Shown here in pieces: positions 42,802 to 50,818 of a DNA stretch of 64,000 nt. The position numbers were made by a program, and so were the translations under genes. Numbering within the stretch: position 1 is the first letter of the stretch; every line of letters begins with the position of its first letter. Origin of the DNA: JAZUCL01 sp045639125 (GTDB lineage Bacteria > Bacillota > Clostridia > Oscillospirales > QAMX01); NCBI GenBank assembly GCA_045639125.1, contig JAZUCL010000012.1, positions 61,256 to 125,255 of the forward strand, in the 5' to 3' direction. The notes under the pieces were generated by a model that was given only the letters and a program-made list of their open reading frames with translations, searched no databases and was not told where the DNA came from.

Positions 42802-43770
42802 ATGATTTTCGATACATCATCTTGTAATCCATATAAAAATCTTGCAGTTGAGGAGTATCTCCTTTCAAATGTCACAGAGCCAACTCTCTATCTATGGCAA
42901 AATGACAATACAGTAGTCATCGGCAGACATCAAAACCCTTGGAATGAGTTAAACGTCAGCAGTTTTGAGTCAGATGGCGGAAAAATCGTTCGCAGATTGT
43001 CAGGTGGTGGTACTGTATTTCACGATTTGGGCAACTTAAACTTCACCTTTTTGATGCCAATTGACAAATACAACACGGAGGAAACTACCTGTGTAATTTT
43101 ACGTGCAATGCACAGGCTGTATATTCCTGCTGAAAAGACGGGGCGTAACGACTTGACAGTCGAGGGACGAAAATTTTCAGGTAATGCTTTTTGTGTGAAA
43201 AAGCAAGGAGCCTACCACCACGGAACGATACTTTTATCATCTGATACAACTAAAATGGAGAAATATTTGACAGTTGATACGGAAAAAATCCGGTCAAAAG
43301 GTATCAAGTCCGTTCGTTCACGAGTATTAAACTTACAAGAGTATCGCAGTGATTTGACGATACAAGATGTAAAGGAGGCACTGTACGTATCATTTCTCGA
43401 TACGTTTGGTGGCAGTGACACCGTCTTAAATGCCGATAATTTGCCATCTGAGCACATTTCTCCACTATATGATAAATATTCGTCTTGGGATTGGATATTC
43501 GGACAATCTCCAAAATTTGACGTAGTTTTCACTAAGCGTTTTTTATGGGGCGGTATAACTATTGGCTTTGCAACAGCAGATGGTCGTATTTGTGAAACAT
43601 CAATTACCACAGATGCAATGGATACAAATCTCGGTGATTGTATCCCACAACTATTGCACAATGTGGAATACAACGGTAAAAGTATATCCGACAAACTGTG
43701 TTCACAGCACAACGTCTCCTGCAGCATGGAACTTAACGATATTGGCACGTGGCTTAAAGATGTGCTGTAA
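42802..43770 (+). CDS. lplA: Lipoate-protein ligase A
   Basis: 322-residue ligase that attaches free lipoate to lipoyl domains of dehydrogenases or the glycine cleavage H protein. The BPL/LplA catalytic region shows the RRLSGGGTVFHDLGNLNF motif (about residues 67-84) and a later KFSGNAF around residue 130, which hold the lipoyl-AMP; a C-terminal accessory domain (after about 245) follows. AAAGGAG lies before the ATG. No lipoyl-domain enzyme gene is in the window. A terminator follows at 43813-43848. Confidence 0.93.
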   Translation: MIFDTSSCNPYKNLAVEEYLLSNVTEPTLYLWQNDNTVVIGRHQNPWNELNVSSFESDGGKIVRRLSGGGTVFHDLGNLNFTFLMPIDKYNTEETTCVILRAMHRLYIPAEKTGRNDLTVEGRKFSGNAFCVKKQGAYHHGTILLSSDTTKMEKYLTVDTEKIRSKGIKSVRSRVLNLQEYRSDLTIQDVKEALYVSFLDTFGGSDTVLNADNLPSEHISPLYDKYSSWDWIFGQSPKFDVVFTKRFLWGGITIGFATADGRICETSITTDAMDTNLGDCIPQLLHNVEYNGKSISDKLCSQHNVSCSMELNDIGTWLKDVL

Positions 43771-43812
43771 TTTTTAATTATCGACATCATTTATCAAAAA
43801 TGAAATTTAACT

Positions 43813-43848
43813 AAAAAAGACATTTTTCGACAGAAAAATGTCTTTTTT
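43813..43848 (+). terminator. Terminator of lplA
   Basis: Stem AAAAAAGACATTTTTC / GAAAAATGTCTTTTTT; U-rich on both strands. Confidence 0.88.
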
Positions 43849-43903
43849 AGTTTGATAAATTTCGTTATTCCGTAACATACTAATTCAAAAAGGAGAAATA
43901 TAA

Positions 43904-45202
43904 ATGCAAAAATCAATATGGGACGATACTGTAGAACTGCCTGCTTATTACAAACTTAAAAAAGACATATCTACAGATGTTCTTATCATTGGTGGCGGAA
44001 TTTGCGGTATCCTATGTGCATATTTTCTTAAAAAAGCCGGCGTGGATTGTGTTATAGTTGAGGGAAGCAGAATTGCTTCAGGAATAACCAAAAACACAAC
44101 TGCGAAGATAACATCTCAACATGGTTTGATATATTCTAATCTAATAAAAAATAATGGACTGTATAATGCTCAACTTTATTTAGCAGCACATCAATCTGCA
44201 CTCAACGAGTATGAAAAACTCTGTAAAAATATAGACTGTGATTTTACAAAACTAAATTCTTATGTTTATTCTGTTGATGACAAAGAAAAGATTGAAAATG
44301 AAATTAACGCCCTCAATAAAATAGGATTTAACGCATCATTTCAAGATGAAATAGAACTTCCAATTAAAATTGACGGTGCTATTTGCTTTGAAAACCAAGC
44401 ACAATTTAATCCATTAAAATTCATATTTGAACTTACAAAAAATCTGAAAATATATGAAAACACCTTTGTTAATGAAATACTTTCCGGAAAAGCCATAACA
44501 AGCGACGCAACAATAAAAGCAGATTCTATAATTGTTGCAACTCATTTTCCATTTATAAACAAACACGGAAATTATTTTATGAAACTTTATCAGGAACGCT
44601 CCTATGTATCTGCTTATAAAAACGTACCGGTTTTGAATGGAATGTATCTGGATGAATCAAAAAGTGGTTTATCATTTAGAAGTTACCAAGATACTTTATT
44701 GATAGGGGCAGGCAATCACAGAACGGGGAAAAATAATCCTGCATGGAGACCTATTGATGAATTTACTAAAACGCATTATCCAAAAGCCACGCTCGAATAT
44801 CGATGGTCAACACAAGACTGTATGAGCCTTGATAATATTGCTTATATTGGAAGGTACTCAAAGAATATTCAAAATCTTTATGTAGCAACCGGCTTTAACA
44901 AATGGGGAATGACATCTTCTATGCTTTCTGCTATGATACTAACAGATATGATCTTAGGCGTAGAAAATGAGTTTGAAAACATTTTTACACCTCAACGAAG
45001 CATACTGAAACCACAACTTGCCATAAACGCATTTGAATCCGCTTGCAACCTCATAATGCCAACAAAAAAGAGGTGTCCACATCTTGGATGTGCTCTTAAA
45101 TGGAATAAAAATGAACACACATGGGACTGTCCCTGCCATGGTTCACGTTTTGAGAAGAACGGAAAACTTATTGACAATCCGGCAACCAAAGATTTAGAAT
45201 AG
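43904..45202 (+). CDS. FAD-dependent oxidoreductase with C-terminal Rieske domain
   Basis: 432-residue protein. The N-terminal FAD-binding Rossmann motif VLIIGGGICGILCAYFL is at about residues 27-43; a DAO-type fold continues to about 370 (AGNHRTGK near 267, ATGFNKWGMT near 330). The C-terminal 60 residues are a Rieske [2Fe-2S] domain with CPHLGC and CPCHGSRF holding the Cys-His pairs. Such FAD/Rieske fusions (for example B. subtilis YhfW type) transfer electrons or oxidise amines; the substrate is unknown. The gene is visibly more AT-rich than its neighbours (many AAA, ATA and TTT codons), which may indicate acquisition. AAGGAGA precedes the ATG. Confidence 0.93.
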   Translation: MQKSIWDDTVELPAYYKLKKDISTDVLIIGGGICGILCAYFLKKAGVDCVIVEGSRIASGITKNTTAKITSQHGLIYSNLIKNNGLYNAQLYLAAHQSALNEYEKLCKNIDCDFTKLNSYVYSVDDKEKIENEINALNKIGFNASFQDEIELPIKIDGAICFENQAQFNPLKFIFELTKNLKIYENTFVNEILSGKAITSDATIKADSIIVATHFPFINKHGNYFMKLYQERSYVSAYKNVPVLNGMYLDESKSGLSFRSYQDTLLIGAGNHRTGKNNPAWRPIDEFTKTHYPKATLEYRWSTQDCMSLDNIAYIGRYSKNIQNLYVATGFNKWGMTSSMLSAMILTDMILGVENEFENIFTPQRSILKPQLAINAFESACNLIMPTKKRCPHLGCALKWNKNEHTWDCPCHGSRFEKNGKLIDNPATKDLE

Positions 45203-45225
45203 ATAATTCTTCTCTTATAATAACA

Positions 45226-45254
45226 AATATCCCCACGCTAAACGTGGGGATATT
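45226..45254. terminator. Bidirectional terminator between FAD/Rieske gene and tRNA-Gln
   Basis: Stem AATATCCCCACG / CGTGGGGATATT with a 5-nt loop, between convergent transcripts. T-rich on each exit. Confidence 0.88.
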
Positions 45255-45260
45255 TATTCT

Positions 45261-45334
45261 TGGCTGCGAAACTAGGATTCGAACCCAGACAGACTGATCC
45301 AGAGTCAGTTGTGCTACCTTTACACAATTTCGCA
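45261..45334 (-). tRNA. tRNA-Gln(CTG)
   Basis: 74 nt including CCA. The acceptor stem TGCGAAA / TTTCGCA, G73, a short D-arm, anticodon loop CTCTGGA (anticodon CTG) and T-arm GGGTTCGAATCC form a complete cloverleaf. A promoter lies upstream at 45360-45388 on the same strand. Confidence 0.94.
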
Positions 45335-45359
45335 TTATTCAGTTCTCGATTGCTAATAT

Positions 45360-45388
45360 ATTATAACGCTCTTTACCCCTCTTGTCAA
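45360..45388 (-). promoter_or_regulatory. tRNA-Gln promoter
   Basis: Minus-strand TTGACA (45388-45383), 17-bp spacer, TATAAT (45365-45360). Confidence 0.88.
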
Positions 45389-45480
45389 TAGTAAAACGAA
45401 AAATATTTTCTCCTATTTATTATGCATTTAATGCTTTCTAATTATAACTATAAACTCATAAAAAATTTTTAATTCACCTA

Positions 45481-45509
45481 TTGAAATTTCAAATGTAATG
45501 TGCTATACT
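45481..45509 (+). promoter_or_regulatory. tRNA-Leu promoter
   Basis: TTGAAA (45481-45486), 17-bp spacer, TATACT (45504-45509), 17 bp before the tRNA. The gap 45389-45480 between the two divergent tRNA promoters shows only AT-rich sequence. Confidence 0.75.
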
Positions 45510-45526
45510 ATATGGGTAGTCAATTC

Positions 45527-45613
45527 GCCGGTATGATGGAATTGGCAGACGTGCGGGACTCAAAATCCCGTGGTGGCGACACCGTGTCGGTTCGACCCCG
45601 ACTACCGGCACCA
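45527..45613 (+). tRNA. tRNA-Leu(CAA)
   Basis: 87-nt type II tRNA with CCA. Acceptor GCCGGTA / TACCGGC, A73, anticodon stem CGGGA / TCCCG around CTCAAAA (anticodon CAA), a long variable arm and T-arm GGTTCGACCCC. A terminator hairpin follows at 45617-45657. Confidence 0.95.
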
Positions 45614-45616
45614 ATA

Positions 45617-45657
45617 AGAAACGACAATTTTCGATGAGAAAGTTGTCGTTTCTTTTT
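45617..45657 (+). terminator. Terminator of tRNA-Leu
   Basis: Stem AAGAAACGACAATTTTC / GAAAGTTGTCGTTTCTT followed by TTTG. The remaining 45658-45904 has no gene; it includes a short GC-rich patch (GGGCGGCGGGCG near 45768) unlike the surroundings. Confidence 0.85.
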
Positions 45658-45904
45658 GTACTATTATCGAAACTTGTCAAGATTAATGGACAGATAAAAG
45701 AATGAAAAAATATCCCTATGGTTCTGCTTTCCTAAACCAATATAATCCGAACCAGATCTTCCCTGTGGGCGGCGGGCGATGCTGCCGACTATTCAAATTC
45801 GATATATTTTTGAACATTTTCAATACCTCTTGGTTTTGTTCGTGTTACGAATACATTTTTGGCAAATAATAAAGAAAATAAAACAATCAAAGGGGTATTT
45901 ATTT

Positions 45905-46855
45905 ATGTGTACGGCTGTTTTCTACAGAAGCAACGCTTCCTATTTTGGCAGAAATTTGGATCTGGACCGCGGGTACGGCGAAAGCGTCGTGATCACTCCG
46001 CGAAATTATGAAATTAAAATGCGTTGTAAGAAGTCGATCCAATCACACTATGCGATGATAGGTATGGCTACCGTTGTCGATGATTTTCCGCTGTACTATG
46101 AGGCTACGAACGAGAAAGGTCTGAGTATGGCAGGCTTGAACTTTCCCGAAAACGCTGTCTACCATAGCATTGCAGATGAAAAGGATAACGTTGCTCCGTT
46201 TGAGTTTGTTCCTTGGATTTTGGCTCAATGCACCTGCATCGATGAAGCGAAGGCACTTCTTGACAAAATCAACTTGGTCAATATTGACTTTAGTGAGAAT
46301 CTTCCGCTGTCTCCGTTGCATTGGATGATCAGCGATAACAAAAGCAGCATTGTAGTGGAAGCATTGAAGGACGAGCTTAAAATATACGACAATCCGTTTG
46401 AGGTTCTGACCAATAATCCGCCCTTTGAATTTCACCAAATGAACGTGAGTCATTATATGGGACTCAGTATTGGTCACGCAACCTCTCAATTCAGATCAAG
46501 CATACCCGTGAAAAACTATAGCTTGGGTATGGGGGCGTTGGGCTTGCCCGGGGATTTCTCAAGTGCTTCACGCTTTATACGTGCTCTTTTCGTGAAAGAA
46601 AACTCTGTTTTGGAGCATAGCAAAGAATCAAACGTGAATCAGTTTTTTCATATTTTGAATTCTGTTGCAATGCCCAAGGGGTGCGTTCGGACTAAGGACG
46701 GATTTGAATATACACGCTACAGTAGTTGTTGCAATGTTGACAGGGGTATTTATTATTACACAACCTATGATCATCTTGAAATCACTTCGATAGATATGCA
46801 CGACGTTGACTTGAATCAATTACGCCTATATACCTATGAAGTCAAAGGATTATAA
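45905..46855 (+). CDS. bsh: Bile salt hydrolase / choloylglycine hydrolase family
   Basis: 316-residue Ntn-hydrolase. Cys2 (MCTAVFYRS) would be the N-terminal nucleophile after Met removal; Arg16 and Asp19/Asp21 in GRNLDLDRGYG, Asn in LTNNPPF (about 173) and Arg in ASRFIRALF (about 223) match the conserved active-site set. The family deconjugates bile salts or penicillin V; the gut-bacterial look of the window favours bile salts, but substrate choice cannot be read. I start at the ATG with AAAGGGG upstream. Its codon use looks less AT-rich than that of neighbours, and it follows a tRNA-Leu gene, a usual integration spot, so acquisition is possible. Confidence 0.92.
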   Translation: MCTAVFYRSNASYFGRNLDLDRGYGESVVITPRNYEIKMRCKKSIQSHYAMIGMATVVDDFPLYYEATNEKGLSMAGLNFPENAVYHSIADEKDNVAPFEFVPWILAQCTCIDEAKALLDKINLVNIDFSENLPLSPLHWMISDNKSSIVVEALKDELKIYDNPFEVLTNNPPFEFHQMNVSHYMGLSIGHATSQFRSSIPVKNYSLGMGALGLPGDFSSASRFIRALFVKENSVLEHSKESNVNQFFHILNSVAMPKGCVRTKDGFEYTRYSSCCNVDRGIYYYTTYDHLEITSIDMHDVDLNQLRLYTYEVKGL

Positions 46856-46906
46856 TTGTATTGGCTTAGACTAAAACCGCCAAATCGAAAACGGTTAAAT
46901 TTTGAA

Positions 46907-46941
46907 TGCCCCATTTTGTACGGACAGTACAAAATGGGGCA
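46907..46941 (+). terminator. Hairpin after the bile salt hydrolase gene
   Basis: Perfect 14-bp inverted repeat TGCCCCATTTTGTA / TACAAAATGGGGCA; the T-run after it is weak (AGTTCATTCTTCTC), so efficiency is uncertain. It also faces the end of the symporter gene. Confidence 0.65.
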
Positions 46942-47026
46942 GTTCATTCTTCTCAAAGGGGTTTTGCACCTTTATTTGGATAACATAACCTTAATAGCCA
47001 TATCATAAAAATTTTATTGAAGTTTC

Positions 47027-48577
47027 TTAATCTTCATTATAGCAAGTGAAAATTTCTTCTACTCTTTCACTATCTTTATTCTTTGTAAATGCACTTACAA
47101 GTGGAACTATTACAAGAGAAATTGCCATTGCAGCAACACCCATTTCAGGTGACTTTGCTGTTGCAGCACCAAAGCCTGAATTAAGTGTAATAACTAAGGT
47201 TGAAATACCTACTGTTAAAAGACCTGACAAGATACCTGCATAAGCACCTACTTTTGTAATTTTCTTTGAGAAAATGCCCCAAATGTAAGGTCCAATAAAG
47301 CAACCCGAAACAAGACCCCAAGAGAATGACATAAGGTTTACAATAATCGGAATGTTCTGTGTTGCAAAAATAAATGAACAAGCAACGAACGCAAGGCAGA
47401 GGAGCCTTGTAAGAAGAATTTGTGTTTCAGGCTTTGTTTCTTTCTTTCTCACTGAAGGAATTAAATCTACTGCAACTGCAGATGCAGAAGTTAAAACAAC
47501 TGCTTCCAAAGTTGACATCGAAGCCGAAAGAAGAAGAACCATAATTAAAGCCAAAAGAATAATTCCGAGTGTTCCACCACCCAAAACTTCCATAAGTACT
47601 GCAGGGATTACAGAGTCAACTCCACCTTCAGGAAGCACGCCGCCGAGGATAAGCCTTGAAGTAGAACCGATAAAATAAGCACCGCAACCGATAATAACAC
47701 AGAAAATTGTAGAAATAATTGTTCCACGTTTAATAGCAGCGGTATCCTTGATTGCATAGAACTTACCTATCATCTGCGGAAGACCCCAAGTACCAAAACT
47801 TGTAAGCATTATGTTAAAACAGAGGAATTTGAAGGAAGATCCGCCGAAAAGACTTGTAAGGTCTATACCGGATTTCGATAGTTCAGCACTGTTTGCCGCC
47901 TGATAACTTGAAAGGTTATTTATAAATCCTGAAAGTCCGCCGACTGCATCATGACTAATAACTGCACAAACAAGGCATACAACACCTATAATCATAACAA
48001 TGCCTTGAATAAGATTAGTGTATGCAGTAGCAACATATCCACCAACAACGAGATAAACTGCTGTCAGGCAGGCAATAAGAAGCATCCATATCCATGTTTC
48101 AACGCCGGGGAATACAGCACTGAATAATGAACCAAGGCCTTTATAAACTGCAGCAGAATATGGAACAAGGAATACGAAAATGATAACTGCAGCAATAATT
48201 TTCATACCCTTTGAAGCATATCTTTTTTCAAAATATTCAGGCATTGTCTTTGATTGGAGTTTTTTGGTCATTTTTCTTGTTCTGTTTGCAAACAAAAGCC
48301 AAGAAAGCAAGCAACCCAAAACTGCATTACCAATACCAATCCAGATACTGCCAATTCCAATGTTCCAACCATGCTGACCTGCATAGCCAACGAACACTAC
48401 TGCAGAAAAATATGCAGTACCGTAGGCAAATGCTGTTGCCCACGCACCGATGTTTCTTCCGCCAATGAGAAAGCCGTCAAGTGTTTTTGATTTGCCGTAA
48501 CTGATACAGCCAATGAGTGCCACTACCAATGCATAGATACAAAGGGCAATGATTGTGTAAAGTTGTGTCGTTTGCAT
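47027..48577 (-). CDS. Sodium:solute symporter (SSS family)
   Basis: 516-residue membrane protein with about 13 helices. Typical SSS features are visible: a DGFLIGGRNIGAW segment near residue 34 after the first helix, GTAYFSAVVFVGYAGQ in helix 2 (about 53-68), an AVYKGLGSLFSAVF segment near 143, and the GGYVATAYTNLIQGIVM sodium-site region near 178. PutP-like members take up proline or other amino acids. A T-box leader stands directly in front, so the substrate is most likely the amino acid whose tRNA it reads (see T-box entry). AAGGAGG precedes the ATG. Confidence 0.92.
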   Translation of the reverse strand: MQTTQLYTIIALCIYALVVALIGCISYGKSKTLDGFLIGGRNIGAWATAFAYGTAYFSAVVFVGYAGQHGWNIGIGSIWIGIGNAVLGCLLSWLLFANRTRKMTKKLQSKTMPEYFEKRYASKGMKIIAAVIIFVFLVPYSAAVYKGLGSLFSAVFPGVETWIWMLLIACLTAVYLVVGGYVATAYTNLIQGIVMIIGVVCLVCAVISHDAVGGLSGFINNLSSYQAANSAELSKSGIDLTSLFGGSSFKFLCFNIMLTSFGTWGLPQMIGKFYAIKDTAAIKRGTIISTIFCVIIGCGAYFIGSTSRLILGGVLPEGGVDSVIPAVLMEVLGGGTLGIILLALIMVLLLSASMSTLEAVVLTSASAVAVDLIPSVRKKETKPETQILLTRLLCLAFVACSFIFATQNIPIIVNLMSFSWGLVSGCFIGPYIWGIFSKKITKVGAYAGILSGLLTVGISTLVITLNSGFGAATAKSPEMGVAAMAISLVIVPLVSAFTKNKDSERVEEIFTCYNED

Positions 48578-48615
48578 TTTGTTTTACCTCCTTCTTTTTA
48601 ATGCAAAGGCGAAAA

Positions 48616-48913
48616 CAAAAAAATCCTCTGCATCAATAATAGATACAGAGGACGAAAACACAATTTCCGTGGTACCACCTCAATTTGCCGTAATCTCACG
48701 ATTGCGACCTTATCAGGTACTAACATACCCAAGTTCTATTACGGGAACTCCCGTTGCAGCCTACTTAAAAATAATTTGTTCGGTGCACTGCTTGCAGGAG
48801 GTATTCAATATGGACATCCCCATTGCCTCGCACCAGCCGGCAACTCTCTCAAGGTTTCTTCCAAGTTTACTTGGTCCTGCTCAAACGCATTTAATTATTT
48901 AATTATATCCCAC
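48616..48913 (-). promoter_or_regulatory. T-box leader of the symporter (specifier Tyr or Thr)
   Basis: Minus-strand T-box: antiterminator GAGGUGGUACCACGG (48680-48667), terminator UCCUCUG / CAGAGGA followed by U7 (48652-48616). The Stem I tail reads GAAUACCUCCUGCAAG. By the spacing seen in the Trp and Ile leaders of this window the specifier would be ACC (Thr, 48802-48800). One base upstream lies UAC (Tyr, 48803-48801). UGGU predicts tRNA with A73, which suits tRNA-Tyr well. A transported aromatic amino acid or Thr is possible. Confidence 0.82.
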
Positions 48914-48919
48914 GGAATT

Positions 48920-48948
48920 ATTTTACTACTTTTCTACAAAAAAGTCAA
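48920..48948 (-). promoter_or_regulatory. Promoter of the symporter T-box transcript
   Basis: Minus-strand TTGACT (48948-48943), 17-bp spacer, TAAAAT (48925-48920). Confidence 0.8.
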
Positions 48949-49045
48949 TACTTTTCAAAAAATGGTATCTATTAGAAATTGACTTTTTTAAGTAACAGCC
49001 TTTCAAGCAGTTTTGTGGATATAGTTTGAAAAATTTTAATTACAA

Positions 49046-50266
49046 TTATCTTATTCCATACTTTTCTATGATGTAATCCATATCCTTATCACCTCTGCCG
49101 GAGAGATTGATTAAAATTGAACCCTTTTCCATTTGTTTTGCAAGTTTCAAGCCAAAAGCAACAGCGTGTGAACTTTCAATTGCCGGAATGATACCCTCCA
49201 TTTTGGAAAGAGTAAAGAATGCGTCAATGGTTTCATCATCATTTACGACGCCGTATTGTACTCTGCCGAGATCGTGTAGGAATGCATGCTCCGGTCCTGA
49301 GGAAGGATAATCAAGACCACTGGCAACTGAATAAACGGGAGCCGGTTCGCCATTTTCGTCTTTTAACATAATTGAGTTAAAACCGTGCATTATTCCCTCA
49401 CTGCCATAGGTAAGGCTTGCTGCATGCTCACCAAGCGTAGTTCCTTTGCCAAGCGGTTCTACGCCGTATATATCAACAGGATCATTCAAGAACCCTGAGA
49501 ACAAGCCCATTGCATTAGAACCACCGCCAACACAAGCAACGATTGCATCTGGAAGTTCTCCTGTCATATCTAAAAACTGTTCTCTTGCTTCAATACCTAT
49601 AACGCTTTGAAAATCTCTTACCATCATCGGAAAAGGATGAGGGCCTAAAACTGAACCGATACAGTAGATAGCATCCTTATACTCTTTGGCATAAGCCGTA
49701 AATGCGGCGTCAACTGCTTCTTTCAAAGTTTGCAAACCGTCTGTTACTTCGACAACTCTTGCTCCAAGAATTTTCATTCTGGCAACATTGGGAGCCTGCT
49801 TTTTTATGTCAACACTACCCATATAAATATCGCACTCTAAACCAAAATATGCTGCAGCCGTAGCAAGTGCAACTCCATGCTGACCGGCACCTGTTTCAGC
49901 GATAACTTTTTTCTTGCCCATATATTTTGCCAACAGAACCTCGCCCATACAGTGATTTAATTTATGTGCTCCGGTATGGTTTAGATCTTCACGCTTAACA
50001 TAAATTTGAACTCCTGTTCCAATTGAGTCAGATAACCTTGCAAGATGAGAAATCGGAGTAGGTCTGCCTTGAAACTCTTTTCTTATTCTGCGAAGTTCGC
50101 TTATGAATTTTCTTGACTTACAGATAGTGTTATATGCATCTTTTATCTCTTCCATTGCCGTCTTAAGTTCAGATGTAATGAATGAGCCACCGTATTTCCC
50201 AAAAAAACCGTCATTTGTGGGATAATTCTTAAAGTATGTGTCAAAATCAACATTATTAAATTTCAT
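49046..50266 (-). CDS. trpB: Tryptophan synthase beta subunit, standalone
   Basis: 406-residue PLP enzyme joining indole and serine. The PLP lysine lies in NHTGAHKLNHCMGE (about residues 88-101), and the phosphate loop is GGGSNAMGLF (about 238-247); other marks are GRPTPI (about 52), ETGAGQHG (about 112) and a late GRGDKD. The sequence is of the TrpB1 type that normally needs TrpA, yet no trpA or other trp gene is in the window. A Trp T-box stands upstream. I use the ATG at 50266 with TTGGAGGA upstream; the annotation from an earlier TTG would overlap the ribosome site. Confidence 0.95.
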   Translation of the reverse strand: MKFNNVDFDTYFKNYPTNDGFFGKYGGSFITSELKTAMEEIKDAYNTICKSRKFISELRRIRKEFQGRPTPISHLARLSDSIGTGVQIYVKREDLNHTGAHKLNHCMGEVLLAKYMGKKKVIAETGAGQHGVALATAAAYFGLECDIYMGSVDIKKQAPNVARMKILGARVVEVTDGLQTLKEAVDAAFTAYAKEYKDAIYCIGSVLGPHPFPMMVRDFQSVIGIEAREQFLDMTGELPDAIVACVGGGSNAMGLFSGFLNDPVDIYGVEPLGKGTTLGEHAASLTYGSEGIMHGFNSIMLKDENGEPAPVYSVASGLDYPSSGPEHAFLHDLGRVQYGVVNDDETIDAFFTLSKMEGIIPAIESSHAVAFGLKLAKQMEKGSILINLSGRGDKDMDYIIEKYGIR

Positions 50267-50391
50267 TATAGTTTCCTCCAATATATTTAGTTTTACGCTA
50301 CATTTATTTGATATTCTGTTTCTATAATTAAATTATCAATTCACAGTATGATAAACCATCGGTATTTTTTATAACCTCCTTAAAAAGAAAA

Positions 50392-50426
50392 TTTCCTTTG
50401 ACTTTTATATTTACTGTCAAAGGAAA
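50392..50426 (-). terminator. Second hairpin in the trpB leader, with an orphan ribosome site after it
   Basis: Minus-strand stem TTTCCTTTGAC / GTCAAAGGAAA followed by TTTTCTTTTT, a terminator-like element downstream of the T-box terminator. Next comes AAGGAGG (50381-50375) with no coding region at a suitable distance. These may be a second control step or the remains of a lost gene between leader and trpB. Confidence 0.6.
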
Positions 50427-50428
50427 AT

Positions 50429-50708
50429 AAAAAAACGTCCTTGACAGAAATATACTATCTGTCAAGGACGAATAAATACTGCTTATCCGTGGTGCCACCT
50501 TGATTCATAAGAATGATCTTATGCACTTAGCGAAGTACCAACATACTCCCGACTCCTTACGCAAGTCTTACGTCTGTGAATTTCCTCACAGCCCTTAGCA
50601 GTCCATATTACGCAGGGAATCTTTGTGGAACTCACACCATAATCCACTCGCTTTGAAAAACTCTTGTCTGCCTTTTTTCTGCCTCAACGGTTTAGAATTA
50701 TTTAATTT
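50429..50708 (-). promoter_or_regulatory. T-box leader of trpB (Trp specifier)
   Basis: Minus-strand T-box: Stem I tail with UGG (Trp, 50605-50603) followed by ACUGCUAAG; antiterminator AAGGUGGCACCACGG (50501-50487); terminator CGUCCUUGACAG / CUGUCAAGGACG then U7 (50470-50429). The antiterminator reads UGGC, predicting G73, and tRNA-Trp has G73. This independent match supports Trp. Confidence 0.9.
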
Positions 50709-50714
50709 ACAATC

Positions 50715-50743
50715 ATTATATTCCCCTAATTCTTATTTGTCAA
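50715..50743 (-). promoter_or_regulatory. Promoter of the trpB T-box transcript
   Basis: Minus-strand TTGACA (50743-50738), 17-bp spacer, TATAAT (50720-50715): consensus. Confidence 0.88.
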
Positions 50744-50818
50744 GATTTTTTTAAGAAAAGATGAATTTCTAAAACCTTTTCAAGTGGTTTTGAAGAAGGA
50801 GGTTAAAGATTTTAACCA

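Noticed and set aside
45779..45904. N-terminal extension of the bile salt hydrolase
   Set aside because: The nucleophile must be Cys2; the start with AAAGGGG upstream places it right after Met.
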